Assembly: GCA_030549495.1 (NCBI GenBank)
Contig: JAUIRK010000008.1
Span: forward strand, 1-64,000
From: Nectonema munidae
Taxonomy: Eukaryota; Nematomorpha; Nectonematoida; Nectonematidae
Direction of reading: 5' to 3'
DNA: 64,000 nt
This document shows positions 9,721-21,845 of the stretch, piece by piece. How positions within the stretch are numbered: the stretch's first letter is position 1; each line of letters starts with the position of its first letter. Under the pieces are notes generated by a model that saw only the letters and a program-made list of their open reading frames with translations, was not told the DNA's origin and did not search any database. The position numbers were made by a program, and so were the translations under genes.

Positions 9721-10592
9721 CTTTTTGTTGAATAATTTTGCTCGGGTTAAATTTTAGAGTTGGAAGATCCTGTTGTTCAATAATATCGACAATTTAAAAG
9801 TGATGAACATATTTTTGATTTTAATATTTGAAAATTTAAGATAGGAATATATGCCTTTATAACGAGAGTTGATGAATAGTGGAAATTTTAGAATTATACT
9901 TACTCCTATTCTGGAGTAAAAAACACTTGAAATGTTACTCACACTCTTATTGAGGAGTAAAAAATATTATCCTAAAAAATATTTTTTCACTATATCATCG
10001 AACAAAATGTAAGAGCTCAGTTACATTAAAATGATAATTACAAATCAAACTTCAATTAAATGTAACTAAGCAAATTTCCTAACAATAAAAAAATTTTTTT
10101 AATTTAATACTTACAAAAAACAAAAACAACTAAGTGAAACAAAAAACTAAAATATAATATATCAACATTAAATCAAACCTTGTTAGTTCTTAATAGTAAG
10201 ATAGAATCACGCAAGAAATATGAGTACTTCTTTACTCTTTGATCTTACTCTTAATCCCCAGCTCTGGTTATAACGCAACATGGTGTAAAAAGCAAATTTG
10301 AACGCTGAAACACATTAGATTGTCGTTAAGATGTCAAAATTCATAGTTGATGTCTAAGAGTTAATTGTTAACTTTTTAACTGTCCGTCCAACCATCATTA
10401 AACTCTTTTCAATGGTGGCCAAGTTACTCTTATACCAGTTAAATAGTGAAGGGGCAAAATTTTTATTTTTACCAATAGGAATAGGTATTATGTCGAGAAA
10501 AGTTTTGAATGACATAGGCTTTTATTAGTTATAGTTAGGAAAATATGTAATTATGGAAAAATATATATTACTTTATAATATACAGGGTTTTT
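9721..10592. other. AT-rich DNA, no gene seen
   Basis: No frame has protein-like composition, and I found no inverted or tandem repeat of note. It may hold intron or promoter sequence of the collagen gene. Confidence 0.35.
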
Positions 10593-10604
10593 CGATCTAT
10601 TACG

Positions 10605-10965
10605 TTGTTTTTTTAACGTCGTATATTTTTTCATTTTGCAATTCTTTTTTTGTCTATTTGCAATTTTATTTTGTCTTTTTGCGATTTTTTTTGTCTATTT
10701 GCAATTCTATTTTGTCCTTTTACAATTTTATCTTTTTGCAATACTTTTTTGTCTATTTGCAATACTATATTGAATTTTTGAAATCCTATATTGTCTTTTT
10801 GACATTCTATTTTGTCTTTTTGATTTTTTTTTTGTCTTTTTGCAATTCTTTTTTGTCCTTTTTGAATTTTGTTTTTTGCAATTCTAATTTGTCTTCCTGC
10901 AATACTTTTTTGTCTATTTGCAATTCTATTTTTACCTTTTGCAATTCTATATTGACTGAATATTC
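10605..10965. repeat. Minisatellite of about 20 bp
   Basis: Degenerate units around TTTTGTCTATTTGCAATTCT repeat roughly 17 times. The array stays open in one frame because the unit lacks stops, but the resulting peptide is a low-complexity Phe/Tyr/Cys repeat and is not a gene. Confidence 0.75.
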
Positions 10966-11040
10966 ATTGTAAAAAGATTTGCTAGAAAAAATATTGTATA
11001 ACGATCTGTGCAAATACTTTGAATATATAGTAATTTTCTC

Positions 11041-11440
11041 GGCTTTGCAATACGGCTTCAGAAAACATTGCTCAATAGAGAATCTTCATTCAGTTTTTAT
11101 GAATGGAATTGACAGTTCTTGAAATTTTAATAACAAGTGCATTGATGTGCTTTTAGATATGAGAAGTACTTTTGATTCTTCATCCATAGAATTGCTATTG
11201 AATAAGCTCATCTCGTATAAAATAAGTGAGATTTCTCTGACTTTGATTCGCTAATTTTTGATTAATAGAAACTCATTTGTAAAAGTGAAGAAATTGCAAC
11301 ATAGGCGTTCCTCATTGATCAGTACTTGCACATCTACTAATTATAAAATACTTGAATGATGTCTTAGAAAACATAAAAAGTATCACTTTTGTGTGCTATA
11401 CATATGCTACGATATTTCCCTTTTCTCCAAGTATCTATAA
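11041..11440 (+). pseudogene. LINE reverse-transcriptase fragment
   Basis: The translation contains LQYGFRKHCSIENLHSVFM, the FGFRK...HS region of non-LTR reverse transcriptases. It continues with CIDVLLDMRSTFDSSSIELL (the LDxxxAFD motif, altered) and a degraded YADD-like segment. In-frame stops and frame changes show it is dead. The wording resembles the LINE at 49.4-52.4 kb, so the two are probably the same family. Confidence 0.7.
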
Positions 11441-11938
11441 GATGAGTATTGGAAAGATAGGAGAGAATTTGAGTAGTGACTTTGTAGACCAGTTAAAAAT
11501 AAGCAATTTTTTCATATATTTTCAAAAGACGAAGGCACTTTATTTTTCTTCAGACTTTCATTGAAAAAAAATCTTTTTTCAATTAATATTTGGGAAAATA
11601 AAATAAAAAACTTTTCAACTCCGCAAATTTTTAGAAACAAGATTTTATTTTTGCAAAAGAGAGGTGTGAGATCATTTCTTCAATCTGACATATAATGCGT
11701 ATACTAATGAAAAAATATTTATAAAAAAAAAACTAAAAACAAAACTTTAAAACAAAATTTTTTTTTAACTTTTATAAAATTTAACTTCACTTTAATTTGC
11801 TTTTAGATCTTTTTCGAGACATGTCCCTCCTTGCTAAATCGGGCATAGAAGGAGCTAAAAATTCTAAGTGTAAGAAAGATGTCACTTATAAAATTTCTTT
11901 GTGCTCCAAAAATTTTGAAAGAAGTGAAAATTCATATA

Positions 11939-13943
11939 CGTTGTAATCTCTATATACAGATTTTTGACAAAACCGGATTTTTGTCTAAATAGAACAATTT
12001 AATAAGTCCTAATAAAATTACATTAAAACTATGATAATTTATTCTTTGTATACAGACTTTTTTTTCTCTAAAGCGGTTTTATAGTCTAAATAAAGTGTTT
12101 AAAAATTTTTGTAAAATAAAGTTTATTTTAGAGAGGTGTTAGTATTTTTGTAATAAATAACCAATATATAATTATTTCATCAATTTTTTTTATTGAAAAA
12201 TAAAATCAATATTAAAATTCATCAAAAAATATTATAAAAATTATTCAAAATTTTATGAACATTTTTTACATTTATTTATATATTTTTTATTCACTCCAAA
12301 ATTTTTTTGAAATTTTTTTTAGATTTTATCAATATTTTTTAAATTAATTTATACAAATTGATTTTTTTTATTTCAAGATGGATACCTCTCAAAAAAACGT
12401 ACTCGTTGTGAGCTTGATCTTGAGTCCAAGATTAAGCTAATAAATGATTTTCAAATGACACCTAAGACAACACAAAAATGTTGAGGAAAAGTACGGAGTT
12501 GGTACAGGCGCAGTTTCTGACATTTAAAAAAATTGATGTTTATCTACAACAGTATCAAAACAATGCTTCTGTCAGCAAAAAACGCATTGATAGCTTTTAT
12601 AAATTTGATAAGTTGAACAAATTAACGTGGGAATGGTTTCAACGAGCAGGAGCAAAAAACTTTCCACTTTCTGGCCCAATTATTCTGGATAAAAGAAGAA
12701 TTCTGAAAGAATTATTCTGGATGAAGTGCTTCTGGATGGTTGACTTATTAAAATGCAATTTGTGGTGAAAAAGCCAGCGTTGATAGTGCAGTAGTCAATG
12801 ATTGGTTTTCTCCTTTAGATGGCATAATTAATGCTTATGATTTGAGTAACATATTTAATTGCGATGAGACTGCACTTTATTTTCGTGATCTACCTGAAAA
12901 AACATTGGCTACTAAATATACAAAAAATTCAATAAAAATTTCCCAAGAACGTTCTATTATGTTTGCTTGTAATGCGTCTGGTGAGAAACTGAAACCATTG
13001 GTAATTGGTAAATCAAAGAAGCCCCGTTGTTTTAAAAATATCAAAATTAAGGACTTGCCAGTGATTTATTTTTCCAACTGTAAAGCTTAGATGTCATCAA
13101 AAATATTTTCAACTTGGATACTGGAAGTTAATAAAAAAAAATGATGCGTGAAAAACTAAAATTTTTACTTTTTTTGGATAATGCTACATTACGCCTAATG
13201 TAGAGCTTAGCAACATTTGTTAAAAAAAATTCCATCAAACACAACAAGTTTTGTTCAGCCACTCAATTTAGGCATTATAAGATCGTTTAAAACTTGTTAT
13301 CGAAAAATGCTTATGACAAATGTATTGGCTAAAATGGATAAAGGTTTGAGCGTTGTTAAATTGACAAAATCTATTACTATTTTTGATCTTATCAAATGGG
13401 TTGATTTGGCTTGGCAAAATGTAAAAATTGCTACAATTACAAAAGGTTTCAAACACAGTGGTTTTGTGATGCCTAGGTTTTCTGACAATATAGAATAGAT
13501 GATGATAATAAAGCGGAAGAAGAAGTTTCTTTAGCAGATCTCGTTCCTTGTATCTCTGAATCAGCTGTCACAGCTGACCATTACATTGATATACACAAAA
13601 CTTTCTATACTGAAGACACTTCTCATTGTGAAACTGTTCCAGTCAAAGAGCATATGCAAGAAGTGATTTCTAACAGTGAAAGCGAAGGAGAAGAAACCGC
13701 AGAAGAGGCGATTAATAATAATTTGACTCGTACAGATGTTCGTGATATGCTTGAACAACTAAGCTTGTTTGCATCAAAAGAAGACGCATCAATGCTGTCT
13801 GACATTCAAATACTGTTCAACAAAAATAACTTGGCCATTGCTAAAAAGTGCATTGGTTTTAAACAGAGTTCTATCACAAACTATTTTGTGAAACGCGGAT
13901 TTTTTTTGCTTCCAAGGTAATCCGGTTTTCACAGATTTTACTG
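11939..13943 (+). mobile_element. pogo/Tigger-type element, nearly full length
   Basis: The proposed ends are CGTTGTAATCTCTATATACA on the left and, in reverse, CAGTAAAATCTGTGAAAACC on the right. TA borders each side (11937-11938, 13944-13945). A second, similar left-end motif lies at about 12040-12100, so the subterminal region is duplicated. Between them lies one transposase reading frame with a few breaks (12376-13917). Identity of the ends is moderate, so the exact borders are less certain than the family. Confidence 0.65.
12376..13917 (+). pseudogene. Tigger/Jerky-like transposase with C-terminal PIP box
   Basis: Parts in order: an N-terminal CENP-B-type helix-turn-helix (LSKKRTRCELDLESKIKLIN, then EKYGVGTGAVSDI); a second DNA-binding segment (KKIDVYLQQYQNNAS...RAGAKNFPLSG); and a DDE domain with FNCDETALYF (first Asp), FLDNAT (second Asp) and IPSNTTSFVQPLNLGIIRSF. 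An acidic tail follows, ending KQSSITNYFVKR. The tail matches the PCNA-interacting motif QxxI/LxxF/YF, known from pogo transposases. Frame changes near 12477, 12766 and 13190, with stops near 13088 and 13197, mean it is not functional as read. It probably bound its element ends and cut TA targets in the nucleus. Confidence 0.8.
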
Positions 13944-14393
13944 TATTTACAAATGAATACTCTTCGTGTAATATGCACACTTGTTATATGTGTTCTTTTC
14001 CATAGTGATGTGTACTTCTTAAACATTGAACGCACACATATATACCAAATTTTATGTTTAAATCATAGAATATGTGTCACAAATAGAATTGTAACTCAAC
14101 GTTTACTTCATAGCACCGATATCAATCTATATATAAGTAACACAAATTTGCAGCTTTTCTTAGTCTTATATGAACAATAAATCATTTTATTCTTCTTCTC
14201 ATTGTTACTTTCCTTATTTTAAAGCAAAAATATTTTAAATTAAATTTTTTCATCATTAATTTCGGGTACATCCGATATAATACTCAATCCTTATTTGGGC
14301 CATAGTTGATCAGAGGCAGTAATGTAGTGAGGAATTTGGACAAGGGCTCAAAAATTTTTGAGCAAGGGAAAAACTATTTTTATTGCCTATAAC

Positions 14394-14662
14394 CAGGGCC
14401 GGCCTTAGGCCACTACAACCTATGTGGCCGCAGTGGGCCCCGCGCTTCTCATTTTTCATTTTGATGATATATTATATGATTTCGCTAAATGCAAGGTTCG
14501 CAAGTAAAGTTACTTTGATCGTCATTTTGTGTTAATGAAAAAGTAATAAAACAAATCTCTTTTCTTTTTTTCAAAATCTTATTTCTCACTTTTAATCTTT
14601 TTTTCCTACCCACATTGGGCCCCGCGCAATCCATTTTGCATAGGGCCCCGCGAACATTCAAA
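14394..14662. mobile_element. hAT-type terminus with GGGCCCCGCG motifs
   Basis: The segment starts CAGGGCCGGCCTTAGGCC, a common hAT end. It contains three GGGCCCCGCG blocks (about 14434, 14617 and 14642). The GC-rich motifs stand out against the AT-rich surroundings. No matching right end was found, so it is a truncated copy or a solo end. Confidence 0.55.
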
Positions 14663-16440
14663 GGCGAGAAAGTATTCCCTATATATTAAAGCTTAAAAGA
14701 TTTATCCCTAATGAATACAGTAACTGGAAGAGTTAATCTAACGTAATAAAGCAAATAAGTTAGCATAAATGCCTTGATTATATTTTCAAATAGAATTTAA
14801 ACAATCAAATACTTTATTACAAAATTTATAGCATTATTATTCAGAGACATTTTTATTATTTATATGTTTTAGTTTTTATAAACCATTGACGTGAAATGTT
14901 TTCTAGACCTTCTTTAAAATTTTTGTTTTAAAATGACTTAAAATTTTTCATACAAGTTATTTGTGTTTCAAAAGTGATGCACCAAATGATATCGTGGATA
15001 ATGGTAAGTGTTAGGCTTGCCTTTAACTCATTATGCACCGGCTTACTGATTTGGGTACAGTAATGTATCCTGAATTATCTCTTCTATAACCTAATTATCA
15101 TCTGATGTAGTGGGTAAATTATTATAGCGCTTATTTTGCATTTCTTGTTATTTTTTTATGTACATTCAATGTCATTATCATGTAATTATCGAGCAAGATT
15201 AAGTAATGGAATATCTAATTCTTATTTTTTTCACTTTTTATAAAAAAACTTTTTTTGCCTATACGTATTAACTTTTACCCTTTTTTCTCTGGAACGGATT
15301 AAAAATTTTATTTATTCTGATTTTCTTTAAATATATTTTAATATTTTGTAAAACTGAAAATTAAAAAAAGTTTTATATGAAACAATTCTTTATCAAACGG
15401 TTCAAATATTTTTAGGAGAATATGAAACACAATTTAATAGGATCAAGTAAAGACAATGCATCTGAAAAGCAACCAAGTAAAGATGATCCCCCCTGTAAAT
15501 TCACCAAGTAAAGATAATACCTCTCCCATTAAAGAATAATCCATAAATATATCTGCATTAAAAGTGATTTATTTTGATCTTATATTTCAAAAATTTTAAT
15601 TGATTGAATAAAAAATTAACACAAAATCAATTAAATTAAGTAAAGATAAGCCCTCTGTAAATCCACCAAGTAGAGATTGGTTATCTTATTATTATTTATG
15701 ATTGGTTTATCTTAAAATAAGAGAGATGTTATATTAAATTTAATAATTGTTATATACTATACTCCAGACCAGCAAACGTTTGCCAAATTTTGATAAATGA
15801 GTATACGAAACCTATAACGGACAAAAGGATAGGATGTGCCAATCTCATAATAACACTTGTATGAGTAGATATAGAGAAGTACGTGCTCTTGAAATTCGTT
15901 ATAAAAGAACTAGTAATCTAGTATTAATCGCGGTTAATAATTCAAAATTCAGAAGTTATCCTTTAATTGGAAAGCTAACTTTAAAGTTTTTTAATTTTAA
16001 AACTATTGATACATAAAATGATTAGTTAAGTAGAAATCAGATTAGGCTTGATTAATACTTAAAGAAAAATGAGATCAGGCTCCTTAATTACAATAAGTAG
16101 ATTCATCAACAAACATTAATTTCTTTTTTTGAATAAAATTTGTTTATCCTTTCAAAAATATCGTTCAAAATAGCTTGATATAAGATTCTTGAATTAAATT
16201 GTTAAACGGTTGAAGAAAATATAGTTATGCGATGTTGATTATAACTTTCTGTTGGAGGAACTACAAGATTACATGAATTATAAACATGATTCTTTTATAA
16301 TACCGCTTTAGAGAAACAATGGGAGGAGTAAAAGTAAGATGTTTTTTTATTTAAAAATAATAAATTATCTATAAAAATAAAAAATTATTTATTATGATTG
16401 ATATTCTAAAAAACAACTACGATGTAATCTTACTTAACAG
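14663..16440. other. AT-rich DNA with a short peptide-like repeat
   Basis: Most of the interval shows nothing recognisable. At about 15437-15520 and 15635-15680 a phrase like CCAAGTAAAGATAATACCTC recurs; it would encode PSKDN/PSKDD-like repeats if read in one frame. It is too short and broken to call a gene. Confidence 0.35.
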
Positions 16441-16499
16441 ATAACACAAGTTTTTACCGTGTTTTATTACATACCATACATCTTCCTTGACTTTTTGCT

Positions 16500-17863
16500 G
16501 TAACAGGATGGTGTAAATTGTAAACCTACTTTTAAGTATCGTTTTTTATACCGGGAAAAAATTCAAAACAATTTCTCGCGTAAAAGTTAAAAGATCTTTT
16601 GCTGGATTGCAAACATTTTTTATGAAGTCTCCAAGCTGCGACGGTAACAAAACCACTTTTTGGATTTAATGCTTAAACGGTATTGGCTAACAAAACGATG
16701 CAACAAATCCAAACCTCCCACTCAAATGTTATATTCATGAAAACATGGCGGCTGCTAAATTTCACATTTTTTCATAATCTTTCTATTAAATCTTTTGGTA
16801 GAAAAAATTGGATTGACAGTGAGATAATATGATCCAATTAGTACAACTTTGTTGTCTTTCCACTGCACAATGGCAATGTCTCCATCACTGAAGCAATCAT
16901 GAAACTTTCTCTTTATTGATTTTTGTAGATAGTCCCATCTTTTTATTTCCTTTTCTTTTCAATTCTTTCAAAAGATTATTAAAAGTAAAAAAATTATCAA
17001 AAAAACATTGTAACAAGAAGGATTTTGAGATAAAAGATGTAGAACAACGTTTCCTCCAAAACCAAGATAAAATATCAGTGCCTTCCAAAAAAAGGAACCA
17101 TTTACTCGTCGATGCAAAGTTTTTCACTGAAGACTCCAAATTGTTGTAAAGCTTGGTTCAAAAGATTTTGCAATTCTTGTATTTTTGAAAGTTTATCGTT
17201 TTTTTCAAAACCTTCATTATTAGCAAAATGAATATATGCTTTTATTTCTTGAAACCTGTTCCTTGACATTTGTCTTGATACAATTTTACGGGAAATATCA
17301 TCATCATCTTTTTTCCAATACATTCTTTGACGAGGCTTTAAATTGTAACGTGTTAGAAAAATTATCACAATGAACTTTCGTGGTTCAAATTCATCCAAGT
17401 CTAAAATATGGTTCTTCTGTAAAGCATATCTGTTCTATTCTTCAACTATCCTTTTCATTATAAAATAATTCAGACAATTCACTTGATGACCTGTCTTTTA
17501 ATTCGGGTTTTTTAAGCTTTAATGGAATCAAATTATCGTGGTTGGTGTGTTTTAAAAATTCAATTTTCATACATCTAAATAACATTTTTTAAATTTTTTA
17601 GAGGTTGATAGCAAAGTATCATCTTGATTATCAAATGTCAAAACTTACCTATAAGATCATTTGATAAAAAATTATCTGTTGAATCATTATCATCATTTTC
17701 TTCTAAATCAATTAAGATTCCATCTCCGGTTTCAAGTGGTAGTATTACAATGCTACATTTTTTTTATCGTCAAGCTCTAATACAGTATCAATGGCTTCAG
17801 AAAGTGTGAGCATTAAGAAAATCTCTTTGAATTCGCTATTTTTGCATATTTTTGACTTAGACA
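16500..17863 (-). pseudogene. Decayed piggyBac transposase
   Basis: Read on the minus strand, the order is an N-terminal acidic part (from 17863), then RQMSRNRFQEIKAYIHFANN, QQFGVFSEKLCIDE (first catalytic Asp), FFDNFFTF (second Asp region), and VGGLDLLHRFVSQYRLSIKS (third Asp). These are the signature segments of piggyBac transposases, nearer to the PGBD2/3-like branch than to the copy at 29-31 kb. Several stops and frame changes separate them, so the gene is dead. No zinc-finger tail or TTAA-flanked ends were identified. Surrounding DNA is very AT-rich. Confidence 0.75.
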
Positions 17864-18512
17864 TAAATGAAAACAAAAAATTTTACTTATAAAAAACAAA
17901 CTTGTCTAAAAAAAACAATGCAAAACATAAAAATGATGATTGAGTACCTATTACCTCGTAGGACTTTAAAAACAAACATGATAAAAACTGATTTAAAAAA
18001 CGAAAGATAAACTTGATTTCTTTGATAAAAATTTAAGAGGTTCAAAACAAAAAAGGTGTACATAAACGTTAGCCTTTATTTTTCTTAATAAAATATGTTA
18101 TGTTGTGTTATTTATTTATTTATGAAATTATCAATAATTTAATTTTTGTATCTTTAGAAGTATATTTGAAATAATGGAAAATTTATCATCTTAGAAGATG
18201 TATTTGCTTATAAACTGCAAAAAATATATAAACTTAAAAGAAGACATTTATAGAGAAAGAACTAAATTCTTAAAAAATACTTCTTTCCTTGTGAAAGTAA
18301 AGGAACACAGAAATATTAAAACGAAAATTTTGTAAAATAACAAAATAAAATTGTGAATTAGAGTTGGTCAAAATAATGCGTTGAGATTTTAATTTCCAAT
18401 TTAATCTATACGCTAGCTTTATCTACAATGCTAAGGATAAAGAAGTGTGCAATCATAGTAAACTGCTAACTCACATAGGAAATAATTATATCGGCTTAAA
18501 AAGAAATAAATA
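17864..18512. other. AT-rich DNA, no gene seen
   Basis: There is no coding frame or clear repeat. It may include the 5' end of the piggyBac relic on the left. Confidence 0.35.
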
Positions 18513-18671
18513 ATGGTGAAGTTCAGCGAGAATCTTAGTGGCAAGATGCCAGACGAACCACAATGTTCAATTTCTTCAAGAATGCTTGACGTTAGTCCTC
18601 TGTCACAACTCAGTGACGCTTTTTGGAGCGAATCGTTAGCAAACTTCTTAAAGTCTGAGCCTCATAACTGA
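18513..18671 (+). CDS. Short ORF of 52 codons, uncertain
   Basis: An ATG at 18513, with a stop two codons upstream, opens a frame beginning MVKFSENLSGKMPDEPQCS and ending FLKSEPHN. It is GC-richer than its surroundings and has no low-complexity bias, so it looks more protein-like than most short frames here. The first ten residues resemble the start of SPX-domain proteins, but the rest does not. There are no clear splice sites. It may be a fragment of a broken gene or chance. Confidence 0.2.
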   Translation: MVKFSENLSGKMPDEPQCSISSRMLDVSPLSQLSDAFWSESLANFLKSEPHN

Positions 18672-18674
18672 ATC

Positions 18675-19277
18675 GCACAATTGAAAAAATCTTCAGTCCC
18701 ATGTTTCAGTTTAAAAAGAGCAGGAGTATAGAAAAATAAAATGAAGTAATTTAAAAAGTTCGTATATGATATATGCTGCACAAGCCAATTCTTTAGCTGT
18801 TTTATAGAAATACCTATAACGCATTTATGCTATTATATATAATGCAAACATTAAAATTCAAAATGGCCACCGGTCTGTCTATAGTCCACTTTTGTCGTAT
18901 CGCATGGGCTGGCGCTATAGAATGCAAATACTCAAGTTAAATACAATTAATATTTTTTATTTTTTTTCTTTTTTGCGAAGGCCCTACTTGCGGTTTTCAT
19001 AAGCCTTTGGAACTACGCAAACTTTATGATTTCATTTTTTTTTCTTTATGATTTCAATTGTTTTCTGTTGCTTCCCTCGTTTTATCTTCACACCACATGA
19101 TATATTCAGTGTACGTGTAAGTCTGTGTGTGCTTAATTAATTAGTCTTTATTTGTTGTTTGTTTATTTTCATTTTAATAAATTTTCTTCTTCCTCTTCTT
19201 ACAGAAGACTTTAGCTGTATTGTAAGTAATACAGTAATGTTAGTTAGTTTTATTTTTTCACGTATCGACATTACAAC
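18675..19277. other. Noncoding DNA, nothing identified
   Basis: AT-rich sequence with a short GC-richer part at about 18865-18920. No gene or repeat was recognised. Confidence 0.3.
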
Positions 19278-19279
19278 TA

Positions 19280-20380
19280 CAGTCCGCCCCCGCTCTACCG
19301 CCACCCCAATTTATCGTCAACCCCGCTTACCGCCAATAAAATGCCTAGAACAGATTTCCGTCCATATTAAATCCCGCGCTAAACCGCCCCTCGCTGTCCG
19401 CCATCATAATCAGCAGAACAAACATCTCATTTGGCATGCTGTCTCCCCCGACATACCGCCAAAGCCATAGCAAATGTTCCCGCCCGCTCAGTCAAGTTCA
19501 ATCGAGTGTGCTTTCGATGTGGCATTATACAACAAAAAAGATTGATGTAAGAATGAATGCAAAACAAAAAAATATGTGTTTGTCTTAAATTACTGTACTT
19601 GATGTTAATACATAAACATGACAATAATAATAAATCCGCTACACAAAGAAAGCCTGGGACTCCGTGAAAGCCTCAATAATATCAAATTGTTGGCAGCCCA
19701 CCGGCCTTATCGCCAAACCAGACCAACAACAAACCATAGAAGATGACGACCTTCCACTTGATGAATTGCTACGAAGTACAACAAAAGCCCTAGACATTGA
19801 CGCTTCCAATACAATGTCTGCAGACGAGTTCACCACTGTCGACAACACTGAAGAGACCTTCGCTGAACTTACAGACCAAGAACTCATTCAGTGTGTACGA
19901 CCAACAGACGCTGACGACATATCAGATGACGAACCCGAACCAGCACCGAAATCAAAACCAGTTATGAAGGATGTTCGGTCTGCCCTCAATTTGTGTAGAA
20001 GTTTTATTGAATGCAACAATAACTGCACAGAAGAAGATTTGTTCTTATTAGAAAAATTAGAAAAAAGATTGGATACTGTTGGGAAATGCACCACCAAACA
20101 AAAAACTATATTAGATTTTTTTTCCAAATAAATTTATTATTTTCGGCTTGGTTTTTATTTTTTTTATTCAAAGATGTTCACTAACACAAACGATAAAATA
20201 AAAACATTCATTACGAGAACACTTCTACATACTTGCACTACATGTCATTACGTATGATCTCAAATATGGCATAATGCAACAAAATATGGATAGGTTATGA
20301 ATCCCGCGATTTACCGCCAACCCCGCTATAACGCCAATTTTGTATGGTCCCGATGGTGGCGTTATAACGGGGGTTGACTG
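19280..20380 (+). mobile_element. Internally deleted Tigger element, 1.1 kb
   Basis: Ends are CAGTCCGCCCCCGCTCTACC (left) and, in reverse, CAGTCAACCCCCGTTATAAC (right). TA borders both sides (19278-19279, 20381-20382), as for pogo/Tigger. Both subterminal regions carry many ACCGCCA/AACGCCA motifs. Only the 3' part of the transposase remains (19629-20131), so about two thirds of the gene has been lost. GC content at the ends is far above the surroundings. Confidence 0.85.
19629..20131 (+). pseudogene. Tigger transposase C-terminal part with PIP box
   Basis: The remaining coding starts at SATQRK...AWDSVKASIISNCWQPTGL, a segment that follows the DDE domain in Tigger transposases (the AW...V...TI.NCW..AG motif). 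An acidic region follows (DDISDDEPEPAPK), then a helical stretch with LNLCRSFIECNNNCTEEDLF, and the terminus CTTKQKTILDFFSK. QKTILDFF fits the PCNA-interacting consensus exactly. The catalytic residues are missing, so it is a passenger of a nonautonomous copy. A small frame change lies near 19655. Confidence 0.8.
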
Positions 20381-20382
20381 TA

Positions 20383-20806
20383 CCAAAATCTCTTTATGAA
20401 CATGAATGTGTATACTCAATGACTCTTTCTTTTAAAAGCCAAAATTTGTCGCACTAAGTGTTTGGTTCTTGAAAACTTTCTAAGGATTCTGTAAAATTTG
20501 GGAATTTAGATAATCATTCTTTCCATCCAATTATATTGCTTATTACCCCAAATACTCGTGCAGATAACCTACTTTTAGAATTATTTTCGAAAAAACTTTC
20601 ACCACATGGTTAACATTAATCCGCTTGCTACACACTTTGTAAGAGATCGAATGTTGCTTGTGTCTTTCTCCCTGGTCAGTTACATTTAGGTACCTTATCA
20701 AAACTAATTTTGTTCAAAACTATGATGAGCAAAGTGTTCTTGTAAATAAATTTTTCCATTTTTTTATGTATGATATTTGCAGTTACAACCATAAATATTT
20801 TTATAT
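20383..20806. other. Noncoding DNA, nothing identified
   Basis: AT-rich; no gene or repeat seen between the Tigger element and the next element. Confidence 0.3.
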
Positions 20807-21845
20807 CACAGTAAAAAATATATAGTAATATTACTACTTTAATAGTAAAAGAGTAAACTAAGCATAAAGTTCTATTGCTATCTAAAAAGTCATAAATAAC
20901 AATATTACCATATGGTGCCGAAATATTGATTTAAAATAATAAAGATAATATTACTATCAAAAATGGAAGATAAATTGTAGATAAAATTATTTGAATAACG
21001 ATGCAAGTTATAATTTAATTTTAAAATTGAATTGTAAATTTACCCATATGTTAGTTTAAAGAAAATATACCACGTTTTGTAGCATAAGAATAGTAAAAAA
21101 ACGATTTTATAAAATTTGATAATAAATATAATATACAAATTTGTAGTTTTTTTTAGTTTCGCCAAGTTGGAAGCAATTTGTACTTTTTAAAACGGAATAA
21201 TAATTTTTTGCATTAGAAATAAATTTTTTAATATTATATTCAACCTAAATTAGCTATTCAATCATAATGACATTTATTAAAAAAGTTCCATATTTTGCTT
21301 TAAATAAAATTAAAAGTATTACAGTTAATATAAGACAAAGAGTTATCTATAGATAAATCACCTTTAAAAATGTCACCCATTCTGATATAGTTTAAATTAT
21401 TTTAAATGAACTTTTAATAAATTTAGGAGCGCCATTTTATATGTACATTTTAATTCATATATTTTGAGAATTTCATAAAGAAATTAACTTACTATTTCCT
21501 ATATCTATATTTATTAATTAAATTTTTGAAAAATTTTATATAAAATCTTTTTTTCGAAAAAAAACTAAAAAATTGGAACTTTTTCACTTTTGTGTTCAAT
21601 GATTCCTCATCTGAAATTTAACATTGTAGACTTAAAAATCAACTATCACAAGCCCAAAAAGTATATAAAAGATAGTATATATGTAAAAAGGTGCATAAAA
21701 AGTAGTAAGATTCACTATTTCAAGTATTGAAAATCTTGTCGAGGTAAATGGCTGGTGAATTTGCTAAAATATCATTATTTTTACTATCAAAAGTATTAAT
21801 ACTACCATATTTTATATATAGTCGTAGCTACCAAATTTTTTCAGT
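20807..21845. mobile_element. Putative CACTG/CACAG-ended nonautonomous element
   Basis: The left end reads CACAGTAAAAAATATATAGT. The right end in reverse reads CACTGAAAAAATTTGGTAGC. Both continue inward with TAGTAATA/TAGTATTA-like phrases and ATAGTAAAA. The flanks are ATAT-rich on both sides, so the target duplication is ambiguous. The 1.0-kb interior is AT-rich with no gene. Confidence 0.5.

Noticed and set aside
10553-10972. 139-codon open frame rich in Phe, Tyr and Cys
   Set aside because: It is the readout of a tandem repeat of about 20 bp lacking stop codons, not a gene.
18513-18671. SPX-domain protein start
   Set aside because: Only about ten residues resemble an SPX start; the remaining 40 do not, so no functional name is given.
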